21,418 nucleotides of DNA from a virus: positions 1 through 21,418 of IMG/VR virus record IMGVR_UViG_3300044716_000487. One strand, 5' to 3'. The stretch's first letter is position 1, and the number at the start of each line of letters is the position of its first letter. The notes beneath the pieces were generated by a model that saw only the letters and a program-made list of their open reading frames with translations, made no database searches and was not told where the DNA came from. Shown here one piece after another: positions 15,198 through 21,418 of the stretch. Both the position numbers and the translations under genes were made by a program.

Positions 15198-15419
15198 ATG
15201 TCGTTAATGAAATTTCGTGCTTTTAATAAGATCCGCAAGGAGGTTAAAGAGCAAAAATTCAGAGAGGCTAACGCCACTAAATTCAAGAAAGCTTTCCTAG
15301 AAAACCTTTCTAAATATGGAGCAAAAGATGCTTCTGAATTAGATGAAGAGCAACTAGCCGAATTCCTAGAAACCATGAAAAATTACAAAAATAATCTAAA
15401 TAGCAATGAAACTTTATAA
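15198..15419 (+). CDS. Small helical hypothetical protein
   Basis: The 73-aa product follows the helicase gene by 4 nt and overlaps the next gene by 14 nt. It is charged and helical: an N-terminal Arg/Lys-rich stretch (MKFRAFNKIRKEVKEQKFRE), then FKKAFLENLSKYGAKDASEL and acidic DEEQLAEFLETM. The second half resembles short phage segments of the form KF...L.kyGv.s..eLs.ee...F, often joined to unrelated domains, with no known function. A start at the next Met (15207) is equally possible. The frame and compact spacing support a real gene; no function is claimed. Confidence 0.55.
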   Translation: MSLMKFRAFNKIRKEVKEQKFREANATKFKKAFLENLSKYGAKDASELDEEQLAEFLETMKNYKNNLNSNETL

Positions 15420-16431
15420 CTTTGAAGAGTTCCTTAATGAAATGAAATTTAATGAAGAACATGAAATGCTCCTAACCGAAGCATTCAATTCAAGCATCAT
15501 ACAAAATATGACTGCAAATAAAAAAGGTGGCCTCGGAAAAACATTTTACGATGCGCTATCTAAAATGGGAATTGCTGCATCAACCCTAACAAATGCAGAT
15601 CTAACACCGGTTACGCCTCAAGATGCAGAAAAATTAACAAAACAAGATCCTAATCTAATTTTAATTTACTATTCGTCAAAGGAAAAGAAAAATCCATATA
15701 CTAACGATTCTTGGTATAGCAAAGTTGATGGTGATTGTGTTCTTGCAGTTGTTAAAGGTAAGTTATATATGGCTCTTAAATACGACAGATATGCAAGTAA
15801 AGGAGGAAAGGCTGAATATAATTTGGTTCCTGCTATCGATAAAAACGCAGGACAAGCTCTCGGAGGTGTAGAAAAAACCGGTGGTAAATACGGATCTGGT
15901 TTAACTTCCCTTAAGAGAATGGCTGATGTTACTGATGTTGTTTATGTTATCAATCCATCTGAACTTGAAGTTGATAGTAAAAAAATGAGAACCGAAAGAG
16001 CTGAGGCTAAAAAAGGTGCTGCTGCTTTTAAAGATGACAAGCAATTCAAAGCAGAAAACATGTCTAGATACGAAGCTATTTTAAGAGAAAGAGCTTCAAA
16101 TGATGATATCGATTCTATTGTTAGAGATTCAATTGATAAAATAACCGATCAAATTAAAGCAGCGTTAACTTCCGGTAAAAAAGGATCCTATGGAGATATT
16201 TTAGTTGGTGAAGATCCTAAAGGAAGAGAAGTTAGAATGTCGGATGCTACTCGTTTGATGGAAAAAATGCTAGATAACTATGCACGTTATACTCAATATA
16301 TAGATACCGCACAAAAATCAGAAGAGCGTCATGGTTTAGAAGATAGCTACTACAAAAGAGAAGCTGCTTCTAAAGCAAAAGACATTAAAGATGCAGCTAA
16401 GAAGATAGAAAATTTTAATTACGCTTGGTAA
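15406..16431 (+). CDS. Tagged protein of unknown function, candidate virion cargo
   Basis: The 341-aa product begins MKLYNFEEFLNE-MKF, a clear tag with LNE before the predicted cut. A second acidic stretch, FNEEHEMLLTEAF, follows directly. Residues about 25-190 look alpha/beta (LILIYYSSKEKKN, DCVLAVVKGKLYMALKYDRY, VTDVVYVINPSE), and the rest is Lys/Glu/Ala-rich helix (for example ERAEAKKGAAAFKDDKQF and a KAKDIKDAAKKIENF end). I recognise no domain. The long basic-acidic helical C-terminus would suit a protein packed with DNA. It overlaps the preceding gene by 14 nt, so the two are probably coupled. Confidence 0.6.
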   Translation: MKLYNFEEFLNEMKFNEEHEMLLTEAFNSSIIQNMTANKKGGLGKTFYDALSKMGIAASTLTNADLTPVTPQDAEKLTKQDPNLILIYYSSKEKKNPYTNDSWYSKVDGDCVLAVVKGKLYMALKYDRYASKGGKAEYNLVPAIDKNAGQALGGVEKTGGKYGSGLTSLKRMADVTDVVYVINPSELEVDSKKMRTERAEAKKGAAAFKDDKQFKAENMSRYEAILRERASNDDIDSIVRDSIDKITDQIKAALTSGKKGSYGDILVGEDPKGREVRMSDATRLMEKMLDNYARYTQYIDTAQKSEERHGLEDSYYKREAASKAKDIKDAAKKIENFNYAW

Positions 16432-16450
16432 ACCACTTCATATAAATTAA

Positions 16451-17671
16451 ATGGCTGAGATACTTTCTTTACGAGAAATCTTCCGAAAGGAAGGTATGCA
16501 ATTTGTCAAAAAATTGTTAGATGAATTTGTTGTAATTAGTGAAAAACTAAATGCAACTAGATTTTGTTTTGAACGAACTGAAGACGGTATTAACTTTTAC
16601 AAAAAAGACGGAAAAATAACAGCCATAGATAGAACTATGGCTGCTTTATATGAACATCCAATTAAGTATATTGAATCTCAACCAAAAGATATTATTGAGA
16701 AGCTTCCTATTGGATTTCGTTATGGATTTCGTTACTTTCATACCGAAAAACCTGCTAATATAGCATATGACGAGATTCCATTAAATGGACTTGTTTTAAC
16801 TGATATTCGAACTCCAAAAGGCAAAATTGTAGATGATGTTTCTATTCTTAATGCAATATCTGACTTATTAAGAGTTGAAAAACCACCAATTATTTGGTAT
16901 GGCAGATTAGATGATGCTCAAAAGACACGAATAATGGAGTATTTAAGAACTCCAGAAGATCAACTTCAGAATCGTTTCAAAACCACATCTTTTACTAAAT
17001 ACATCATTTCTATTCTCAATCCAGAGATTAAAAAGACTGCTTTAAAATCAGATATTGAAAAACCAATAGATTCTATTATCTTCAAATTTGTAATGGATGG
17101 AGATAACGATATAGTTCATGCAAAAGTAATAGATCCGGTTATCACACAAATTAATAGAACTAATGATGTTGATAGAGAACCTCAAGATCTATACGGTATC
17201 ATATTATCGGATGTTGCAGAATATATCAAAGTAACCGGTCTTCAGAAATATGGTTTATCTAAAGGATCTTTTGATGAAAGATATTTAGAACTAATTTGTC
17301 AGATTTACAATTCATATATGAAGAAGAATTCTTACAAATATGATGGTATAGAAATCGATCCTTTATCATTTGCATCGGTTCCGCAATTCGATTTGAATAC
17401 TGGATTCATAACTGACATAAAAACTCGAGATCTAATTAAAGAATCAACAATAAACAAACACATCTTCAAAATAATGATGAGTTCTTTTTCAAAACCGAAA
17501 AAGAAACCTAGTGGTACTATGACTCAATTATTAGTTGATGATGTTATTGACCTAACTAAAAAAATTAAAGAGAAAGTTGAAGCTACTCCTGAAGTTAAGG
17601 AGTCTTCATTTCCAACTTTTGAAGAGTTTTTTGTAAAGAAGACACAATCTTCGTGGAAGATTCAAGATTGA
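16451..17671 (+). CDS. Possible covalent nucleotidyltransferase (ligase-like) with C-terminal tag
   Basis: The 406-aa product has features of the RNA/DNA ligase and capping-enzyme fold. SEKLNATRFCF (30-40) resembles motif I, K-x-[DN]-G-x-R, with Lys32, Asn34 and Arg37 but Ala in place of Gly. FRYGFRYFH (89-97) sits where motif III is expected and IPLNGLVLTDI (109-119) resembles motif IV. Similar proteins in marine T4-like phages have an IDRT phrase, also present here (59-62). No N-terminal tag is seen; instead the C-terminus carries SSFPTFEEFFVKKTQ, a tag-like segment at residues 385-399. A role in RNA repair or nucleotide transfer is tentative, since key motif residues deviate and no end-processing partner is nearby. 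Confidence 0.4.
   Translation: MAEILSLREIFRKEGMQFVKKLLDEFVVISEKLNATRFCFERTEDGINFYKKDGKITAIDRTMAALYEHPIKYIESQPKDIIEKLPIGFRYGFRYFHTEKPANIAYDEIPLNGLVLTDIRTPKGKIVDDVSILNAISDLLRVEKPPIIWYGRLDDAQKTRIMEYLRTPEDQLQNRFKTTSFTKYIISILNPEIKKTALKSDIEKPIDSIIFKFVMDGDNDIVHAKVIDPVITQINRTNDVDREPQDLYGIILSDVAEYIKVTGLQKYGLSKGSFDERYLELICQIYNSYMKKNSYKYDGIEIDPLSFASVPQFDLNTGFITDIKTRDLIKESTINKHIFKIMMSSFSKPKKKPSGTMTQLLVDDVIDLTKKIKEKVEATPEVKESSFPTFEEFFVKKTQSSWKIQD
17603..17641 (+). other. Tag-like motif at a C-terminus
   Basis: Codons for SSFPTFEEFFVKK in the protein at 16451-17671. TFEEF matches the core of N-terminal tags such as MKNIKTFEQF, but no (I/L)-x-E cut site follows. It may be a degenerate or C-terminal sorting version. 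Confidence 0.4.
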
Positions 17672-17697
17672 TATATACAAAAAAATAAACAAAACTA

Positions 17698-18525
17698 ATG
17701 AACACTAGACAAATTTTTGAAGCTAGAACTCAAGTTAAAAGAAAATACGGTGAGCACGCTTCTATTAGAGTAAATGAAAAAACTCCAGTAAGAAATAAGG
17801 TTATTGAATTCGTAGGAAAACGATTTGTAACTGAAACCGAAATGAAATCCTATTTAACTCAATTGAGTGAATCAAGAGGTAAAGAGCTTAATCAAAAACA
17901 GTGGTTTGCGCGTAATCAAAAATTCTTTGAATCTTTTGAGAACCGAGGACAAAAAGTTTGGACTTTATCTAAATATGGTAAAAGAGTTCATGAGATGATA
18001 ACTAAAAGCGCTCAAAAGCAAATGGTTAGTGAATCTATCGGACTTTTCAAATCTCAAATTTTTGAATCTGCTATTAATGAAGGAGTTTCCATCAATAATC
18101 TTGGAGATTATAGTTTCCCGGAAAATGGTAATTTTTCTATAGAAACTCCAGAAGAACAAGAAGCTATTATGAAATTCCTCAATGTTAGATCTATGGATGA
18201 GCTTTATAATTTCGGCGGTGAAGTTGAAAATGATTCTGAAAGAGGTGGAGATGAAGCAGATGGATTGAATCTTTATGACGATTATAATGAAGGACCTGAT
18301 GGAGAATTTAATCAATTCGCATTTTTTGAATTGAGAAGAAGAATGTTAGGAGGAAAAAGACCTGATGCATTACCAGATATATTAGACACTAACGGAATGG
18401 GTCATATCATCGAAGGAGCAATCAAAGGAGTTTGCTACTGGGGTAACGATTACGGATATGAATATATTTACGTTAACAAGAAGACAGTAATGGAGCTACT
18501 TAAAGAATTTAATGCAAATAATTAA
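17698..18525 (+). CDS. Protein with winged-helix-like N-terminal domain and internal tag-like linker
   Basis: The 275-aa product has a basic N-terminal part (residues 1-100) whose segment PVRNKVIEFVGKRFVTETEM...WFARNQKFFE...KVWTLSKYGKRVHEMI has the helix-turn-strand rhythm of a winged-helix DNA-binding domain. Residues 113-129, SIGLFKSQIFESAINEG, are nearly repeated at the start of the gene at 21085 and end in INE-G, an (I/L)-x-E site. The C-terminal half is acidic (an EVENDSERGGDEADGL stretch) and ends in an alpha/beta segment GVCYWGNDYGYEYIYVNKK. It may be made as a precursor and cut at the internal site. Function unknown; the DNA-binding suggestion is from pattern only. It overlaps the next gene by one base. 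Confidence 0.5.
   Translation: MNTRQIFEARTQVKRKYGEHASIRVNEKTPVRNKVIEFVGKRFVTETEMKSYLTQLSESRGKELNQKQWFARNQKFFESFENRGQKVWTLSKYGKRVHEMITKSAQKQMVSESIGLFKSQIFESAINEGVSINNLGDYSFPENGNFSIETPEEQEAIMKFLNVRSMDELYNFGGEVENDSERGGDEADGLNLYDDYNEGPDGEFNQFAFFELRRRMLGGKRPDALPDILDTNGMGHIIEGAIKGVCYWGNDYGYEYIYVNKKTVMELLKEFNANN
18034..18084 (+). other. Second-class tag, internal copy (SIGLFKxQIFES...NEG)
   Basis: Encodes SIGLFKSQIFESAINEG inside a 275-aa protein. The same motif opens the protein at 21085 as SIGLFKNQIFESVRLNEG. Both end in (I/L)NE-G, compatible with prohead-protease cleavage. Confidence 0.5.
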
Positions 18526-18800
18526 TGATAAACCTAATCTCATATGAACAATTTATTCTAAACGAAGCTTTAGATACATCTAAGATCTCAGAGATTAAAA
18601 AGTTAGTCTCTGAGAAACTTAGAACTGAAGTAGAATATACGGAATCTTCCGGAGTATTCACATGTAATGGTCTTTCATTATGTGATTTTTCTATACTAGA
18701 AGATATACTTAAAGACGCAGGTTTTGAAGCTAAAAATATCAAATTGAACGGAACTCTTATTTCCGGTTCTACTGAATTTGAAATAAAAGAGAAAAAATGA
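18525..18800 (+). CDS. Tagged small alpha/beta protein
   Basis: The 91-aa product begins MINLISYEQFILNE-ALD, the tag with one extra residue before LNE. The remaining 75 residues read helix (TSKISEIKKLVSEKL), strand (TEVEYTESSGVFTC), helix (DFSILEDILKDAGF) and two strands (NIKLNGTLIS, STEFEIKEK), a small compact alpha/beta fold. Two Cys are present (Cys48, Cys53). No family is recognised. It overlaps the upstream stop by one base and the next gene by four (ATGA), so it sits in a coupled run of tagged genes. Size and tag together suggest a small internal head protein comparable in scale to T4 IPI-IPIII. Confidence 0.6.
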   Translation: MINLISYEQFILNEALDTSKISEIKKLVSEKLRTEVEYTESSGVFTCNGLSLCDFSILEDILKDAGFEAKNIKLNGTLISGSTEFEIKEKK

Positions 18801-19393
18801 AAAATTTAATATCATACGAAGACTTCCTAAATGAATCATATGCATATGACACTAAAAGAGGATGTAAGCATATCAAATTTATTTTGAGTGATCCTCTAAT
18901 GTACAAAACACCTTTTTACATTTCCTTCAAAAAAGGAACGACTGAAAAAGAAGTTGAAAATCTTATTAAAGAAATCGAAAAGGAAAATAAGTCAATTTCT
19001 AAAATGAAAAGAACTTATGGACCTGGACCTTTTGGTCAATTAAGTCTCCAAATCGAAAAACCTAATTATGCAGGACTTACTTGGATATTTAAGGCCCTTG
19101 ATGAATTTTACGGAAACAACGGAGATTCAATGGGTTGGTTCGGTGGTATCGGTGAATCAATTACCGAATCAGAACTTAACGAAATGAAATTTACTTCTGC
19201 TGGAGTTAAAGAATTACTAAGTGCAATCTATTACAATTGGAATAAATTGAAAAAGGAGATGAAAGAACAAATGTACTTTAACGACTTTAAGCAAATCCTT
19301 GATTATATGAAAGATGCTGATCAGGAAGAACAAAAAGAATTAGAAGACTTTGTAAAATCTCAAGGTATTGAAATTTTAGCATTAGACAAATAA
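18797..19393 (+). CDS. Tagged two-part protein of unknown function
   Basis: The 198-aa product begins MKNLISYEDFLNE-SYA, close to the consensus of all tags here. Residues 20-110 look alpha/beta (GCKHIKFILSDPL, then Lys/Glu helix, then QLSLQIEKPNYAGLTWIF). A linker GGIGESITESELNE-MKF at about 116-132 contains a second LNE site followed by MKF, the same three residues that follow the tag in the protein at 15406. The last 65 residues are a helical, acidic domain (YYNWNKLKKEMKEQ...DQEEQKELEDF). The second site suggests that the protein could be cut into two mature pieces. Function unknown. Confidence 0.6.
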   Translation: MKNLISYEDFLNESYAYDTKRGCKHIKFILSDPLMYKTPFYISFKKGTTEKEVENLIKEIEKENKSISKMKRTYGPGPFGQLSLQIEKPNYAGLTWIFKALDEFYGNNGDSMGWFGGIGESITESELNEMKFTSAGVKELLSAIYYNWNKLKKEMKEQMYFNDFKQILDYMKDADQEEQKELEDFVKSQGIEILALDK

Positions 19394-19401
19394 GTAACAA
19401 A

Positions 19402-19743
19402 ATGAAGAATCTTAAAACTTACGATCAATTCATAAATGAATCCAGTCTTCCTTTAGAGATTGAAAAGATCATGAAAACCACTAAAATGGAGTGGAAAGAA
19501 GATGAGGAAATGACTGATGAATTAATGGATGAGCGAGGAGGAGATACCTCAGATGCGTATGTTTATGTTGCAGTTAACAAATCTAGAGATCGTGAATATG
19601 TATTCAAAACTTGGTTAAATGATAGAATGTATAACATCCAATTAGAAGAGGATGAAACTGTTATCTTTACCGGGCAATACAACAGAAATGATAAAAAATA
19701 CTATGATCGAGACTGTGAAAACATTCTTGGTTTTTCCTTTTAG
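19402..19743 (+). CDS. Tagged small acidic protein
   Basis: The 113-aa product begins MKNLKTYDQFINE-SSL, the tag. The mature part is acidic: EWKEDEEMTDELMDERGGDTSD (51-70 region is charged), then a beta-rich half with AYVYVAVNKSRDREYVFKTW, MYNIQLEEDETVIFTG and a final NDKKYYDRDCENILGFSF. This could be a small beta-barrel or DNA-mimic-like protein; the negative charge is notable but not diagnostic. No family recognised. The next gene follows after a 25-nt gap containing the GATAAATATAAAAA element. Confidence 0.6.
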   Translation: MKNLKTYDQFINESSLPLEIEKIMKTTKMEWKEDEEMTDELMDERGGDTSDAYVYVAVNKSRDREYVFKTWLNDRMYNIQLEEDETVIFTGQYNRNDKKYYDRDCENILGFSF

Positions 19744-19756
19744 ATAAATATAAAAA
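19743..19756 (+). promoter_or_regulatory. Second copy of GATAAATATAAAAA upstream of tagged gene
   Basis: Identical to the 14-nt string at 4406-4419 and ending 12 nt before the ATG at 19769; the first base is the last base of the preceding stop codon. Possible late promoter (compare T4 TATAAATA) or start-context sequence. Confidence 0.3.
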
Positions 19757-19768
19757 CACATAAAATAG

Positions 19769-20518
19769 ATGAAAAATATCAAAACTTTTGAACAATTTAT
19801 CAATGAAACTACTCTTAATGCATCTTACAACAATGCTTTAAGATCTGCTGGCGAATTGGAAAAGAAATTAGGAATTATGCTCCAAACTCAATGGAATTCT
19901 ATTGACGGAGGAACATCTCACTTAGAAAGAGAAGAACAAGATGCAGTTAAAAAACATGGTCAATTTGCAGTATTCACAATTGAATCTCTTCCTAAAGGAA
20001 CCGCATTTTCAAAGTCTATAAATGATTTGAAAGAAAATCTTTTCTTGTTAATATGGGAAGATGGAACCTACCAATTTAGAAAGGGTATGCAACCTATTGC
20101 AACTCCTCTACATTCTAGCGCTGAAAGATCTAAAATCAAATCAGGAGCTTACATTCCAAGACCATTAAAAGAACTTGATTTACAATGCTTAAATCATTGC
20201 TTGTCTATGGCAGTTAATGAATCTGTTAACGAAGGTAAATCTTATAAAGGAAGAGAAGTTCTTCCTAATTGGATTGATCCTAATAGAGATTTTGGTAAGC
20301 CAGTGAAGAATAGAAGAGAACTTAAGTCTGGTGCTGAATATATCCTTTGGGAACCTGGAATGGACACTTGGCAAGCTGAATACATCTACCAAGGTCAAAC
20401 CGGAGGTAAACATATATTCAATTCATCAACTCAATTCGGAGATGGAGAACCAATGGAATTTACTGATGCTGAGATAGATGAATACATCAAATCTGGTGAC
20501 ATAATTAAACAAAACTAA
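19769..20518 (+). CDS. Tagged two-domain protein of unknown function
   Basis: The 249-aa product begins MKNIKTFEQFINE-TTL, the tag. Domain 1 (about 20-145) is mixed alpha/beta, with AVFTIESLPKGTAFSKSI and LFLLIWEDGTYQF. A linker, MAVNESVNEGKSYKGRE (147-163), has two NE-S/NE-G steps like those in other tagged proteins. Domain 2 (about 165-249) looks beta-rich (ELKSGAEYILWEPGMDTW, AEYIYQGQTGGKHIF) and ends in an acidic helix. If VNE-G is also cleaved, two separate polypeptides would result. I recognise no family for either domain. It ends one base before the next ATG. Confidence 0.6.
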   Translation: MKNIKTFEQFINETTLNASYNNALRSAGELEKKLGIMLQTQWNSIDGGTSHLEREEQDAVKKHGQFAVFTIESLPKGTAFSKSINDLKENLFLLIWEDGTYQFRKGMQPIATPLHSSAERSKIKSGAYIPRPLKELDLQCLNHCLSMAVNESVNEGKSYKGREVLPNWIDPNRDFGKPVKNRRELKSGAEYILWEPGMDTWQAEYIYQGQTGGKHIFNSSTQFGDGEPMEFTDAEIDEYIKSGDIIKQN

Positions 20519-20519
20519 T

Positions 20520-21083
20520 ATGCCATCAACCACTCCGGCTCAACAAAGACTTATGGGTCAGGCTTATGCAGTTAAGACTGGTAAATTAAAACCAACCGAT
20601 TTAGATCCTGAATATAGAGATCAAATTGTTAAATTAGCTGACTCTATGACCGCTAAAGATCTAAAAGACTTTGCTGAGACTAAACATTCAGAAATGGAAG
20701 AAGAGGAAGAAGAAACTATATACGAAATGAAAAATATACCGACATTCGAAAATTTCATTAACGAATCAATAGTTAATGAAGCTAAAGCTATTAAATGGAA
20801 GCCTTCTCAAAATCCAAATGCTGAAGGATGGACTGGAAAATCTTTTCCTCATGGATCTAAAGGAGATAGGCTGCTATCTCGTGCAGAATTCATTAAAAAA
20901 TGGTCTACTAGAATAGAAAGTTGGATTGGAGTTAAGCCGAATTTAGATGCGGTTGAAGAATTCTTTCCTAATCACTCTATAGATTTTAATTTTGCAGGTT
21001 CAGATGGACAAACATATCGAATCTATTCACCAGGTGAAGGTCCTAGATCTAAAGAATATCACATACAAAAATTAAAGAAATAA
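20520..21083 (+). CDS. DUF3008-like domain fused through an internal tag to a second domain
   Basis: The 187-aa product starts MPSTTPAQQRLMGQAYAVKT and continues to MTAKDLKDFAETKH (43-56), the pattern of DUF3008-like phage proteins. An acidic hinge (EMEEEEEETIYE) leads to Met70, which opens a complete tag, MKNIPTFENFINE-SIV. The last 100 residues form a second, basic alpha/beta domain (AIKWKPSQNPNAEGW, LLSRAEFIKKWSTRIESW). The tag belongs at an N-terminus elsewhere, so either two genes fused here or a second translation start operates at 20727. The second domain is unrecognised. A frame join is intact with no frameshift. Confidence 0.6.
   Translation: MPSTTPAQQRLMGQAYAVKTGKLKPTDLDPEYRDQIVKLADSMTAKDLKDFAETKHSEMEEEEEETIYEMKNIPTFENFINESIVNEAKAIKWKPSQNPNAEGWTGKSFPHGSKGDRLLSRAEFIKKWSTRIESWIGVKPNLDAVEEFFPNHSIDFNFAGSDGQTYRIYSPGEGPRSKEYHIQKLKK
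20727..20765 (+). other. Complete tag at an internal Met (possible internal start)
   Basis: Encodes MKNIPTFENFINE within the protein at 20520-21083, in frame. The ATG at 20727 sits in an A-rich context (tacgaaATGaaaaat) like genuine starts here, so it may be used as a second start as well as being a fusion junction. Confidence 0.5.
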
Positions 21084-21084
21084 G

Positions 21085-21418
21085 ATGAAAAACAGATCAA
21101 TTGGTTTATTCAAGAATCAAATTTTTGAATCAGTTAGATTAAACGAAGGAGTTGATCAGGAAGTAAAAAGAAGTTGTATAGAACGTCTATCTCAATTTTT
21201 TAGAGTTCCTGCAAATAACCTATCAAAGTTTAAGTTCGATGGAACAGATAATATCAAAGAGCTAACTAAGGCTCTAAATTCTACTTCGGATGCAGGTACA
21301 AAAGCCTATTATGAAGTTGCCATTAAGGTTGGTAAACAAGATGCTGGTATTTATGAATCGGAAGAAGTAAACGAAAAGGCAATGGATACTAAGTATTGGG
21401 CAGATTATAATGATGATA
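21085..21418 (+). CDS. Protein with second-class tag (3' end outside window)
   Basis: The gene starts 1 nt after the previous stop and runs off the window end with 111 complete codons. It opens MKNRSIGLFKNQIFES then VRLNE-G, repeating the segment seen inside the protein at 17698-18525. LNE-G fits the (I/L)-x-E cut site. The next part, SCIERLSQFFRVPANNLSKF then STSDAGTKAYYEVAIKVG, looks alpha/beta, and a second NE step occurs in ESEEVNEKAM. No family recognised from the visible part. Confidence 0.6.
   Translation, partial: MKNRSIGLFKNQIFESVRLNEGVDQEVKRSCIERLSQFFRVPANNLSKFKFDGTDNIKELTKALNSTSDAGTKAYYEVAIKVGKQDAGIYESEEVNEKAMDTKYWADYNDD

Noticed and set aside
17965-18315. Minus-strand open frame of 116 codons
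   Set aside because: Antisense to the 17698 gene; Ile/Phe/Ser-rich product typical of a shadow of an AT-rich coding strand.

Overview
The window is a stretch of a tailed-phage genome with a T4-like (myovirus) core. It is AT-rich, every supported gene lies on the + strand, and genes are packed end to end with 1-4 nt overlaps or very short gaps. No start codon I checked has a clear Shine-Dalgarno sequence; starts sit in A/T-rich contexts such as taaaATG. That is typical of Bacteroidota, so I infer a Bacteroidota host. This is inference: no host marker gene is present.

Layout. (1) 2-4404: four virion or lysis-type genes: a 3' fragment of a structural protein with a Gly-rich tail, a membrane-anchored coiled-coil (spanin-like) protein, a large structural protein with a C-terminal coiled coil, and a tail-tube-like protein. 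(2) 4431-8156: small accessory genes: a glycine-zipper protein, a RuvC-like resolvase, a class III adenylate cyclase, a duplicated-domain protein, an HNH nuclease, a KTSC protein and an ADP-ribosyltransferase-like protein. (3) 8191-15193: metabolism and DNA replication/recombination: a Rieske oxygenase, gp32-type SSB with its own terminator, glucose-1-phosphate thymidylyltransferase, ClpP, gp61-type primase, UvsY-like mediator and UvsW helicase. (4) 15198-21418: mostly unrecognised proteins, including a possible covalent nucleotidyltransferase and a winged-helix-like protein.

The most interesting signal runs across regions 2 and 4. At least eleven otherwise unrelated proteins carry a short motif, usually at the extreme N-terminus, of the form M-K-N-L-x-[TS]-[YF]-[ED]-x-F-[IL]-N-E-[S/T/A]. 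It resembles the N-terminal capsid-targeting sequence of T4 internal head proteins, and it ends in (I/L)-x-E, the cleavage consensus of the T4 prohead protease. The replication enzymes (resolvase, SSB, RmlA, ClpP, primase, UvsY, UvsW) and the Rieske protein lack it. My reading is that this phage loads a large set of tagged cargo proteins into its head, trims the tag during maturation and injects them with the DNA. The predicted cargo includes an adenylate cyclase and an Alt-like ADP-ribosyltransferase, both plausible host-takeover effectors. Variants of the tag occur inside a fused protein, at a C-terminus, and as a second class (SIGLFKxQIFES...NEG). The resemblance is visible in the sequence; packaging and injection are inferred.
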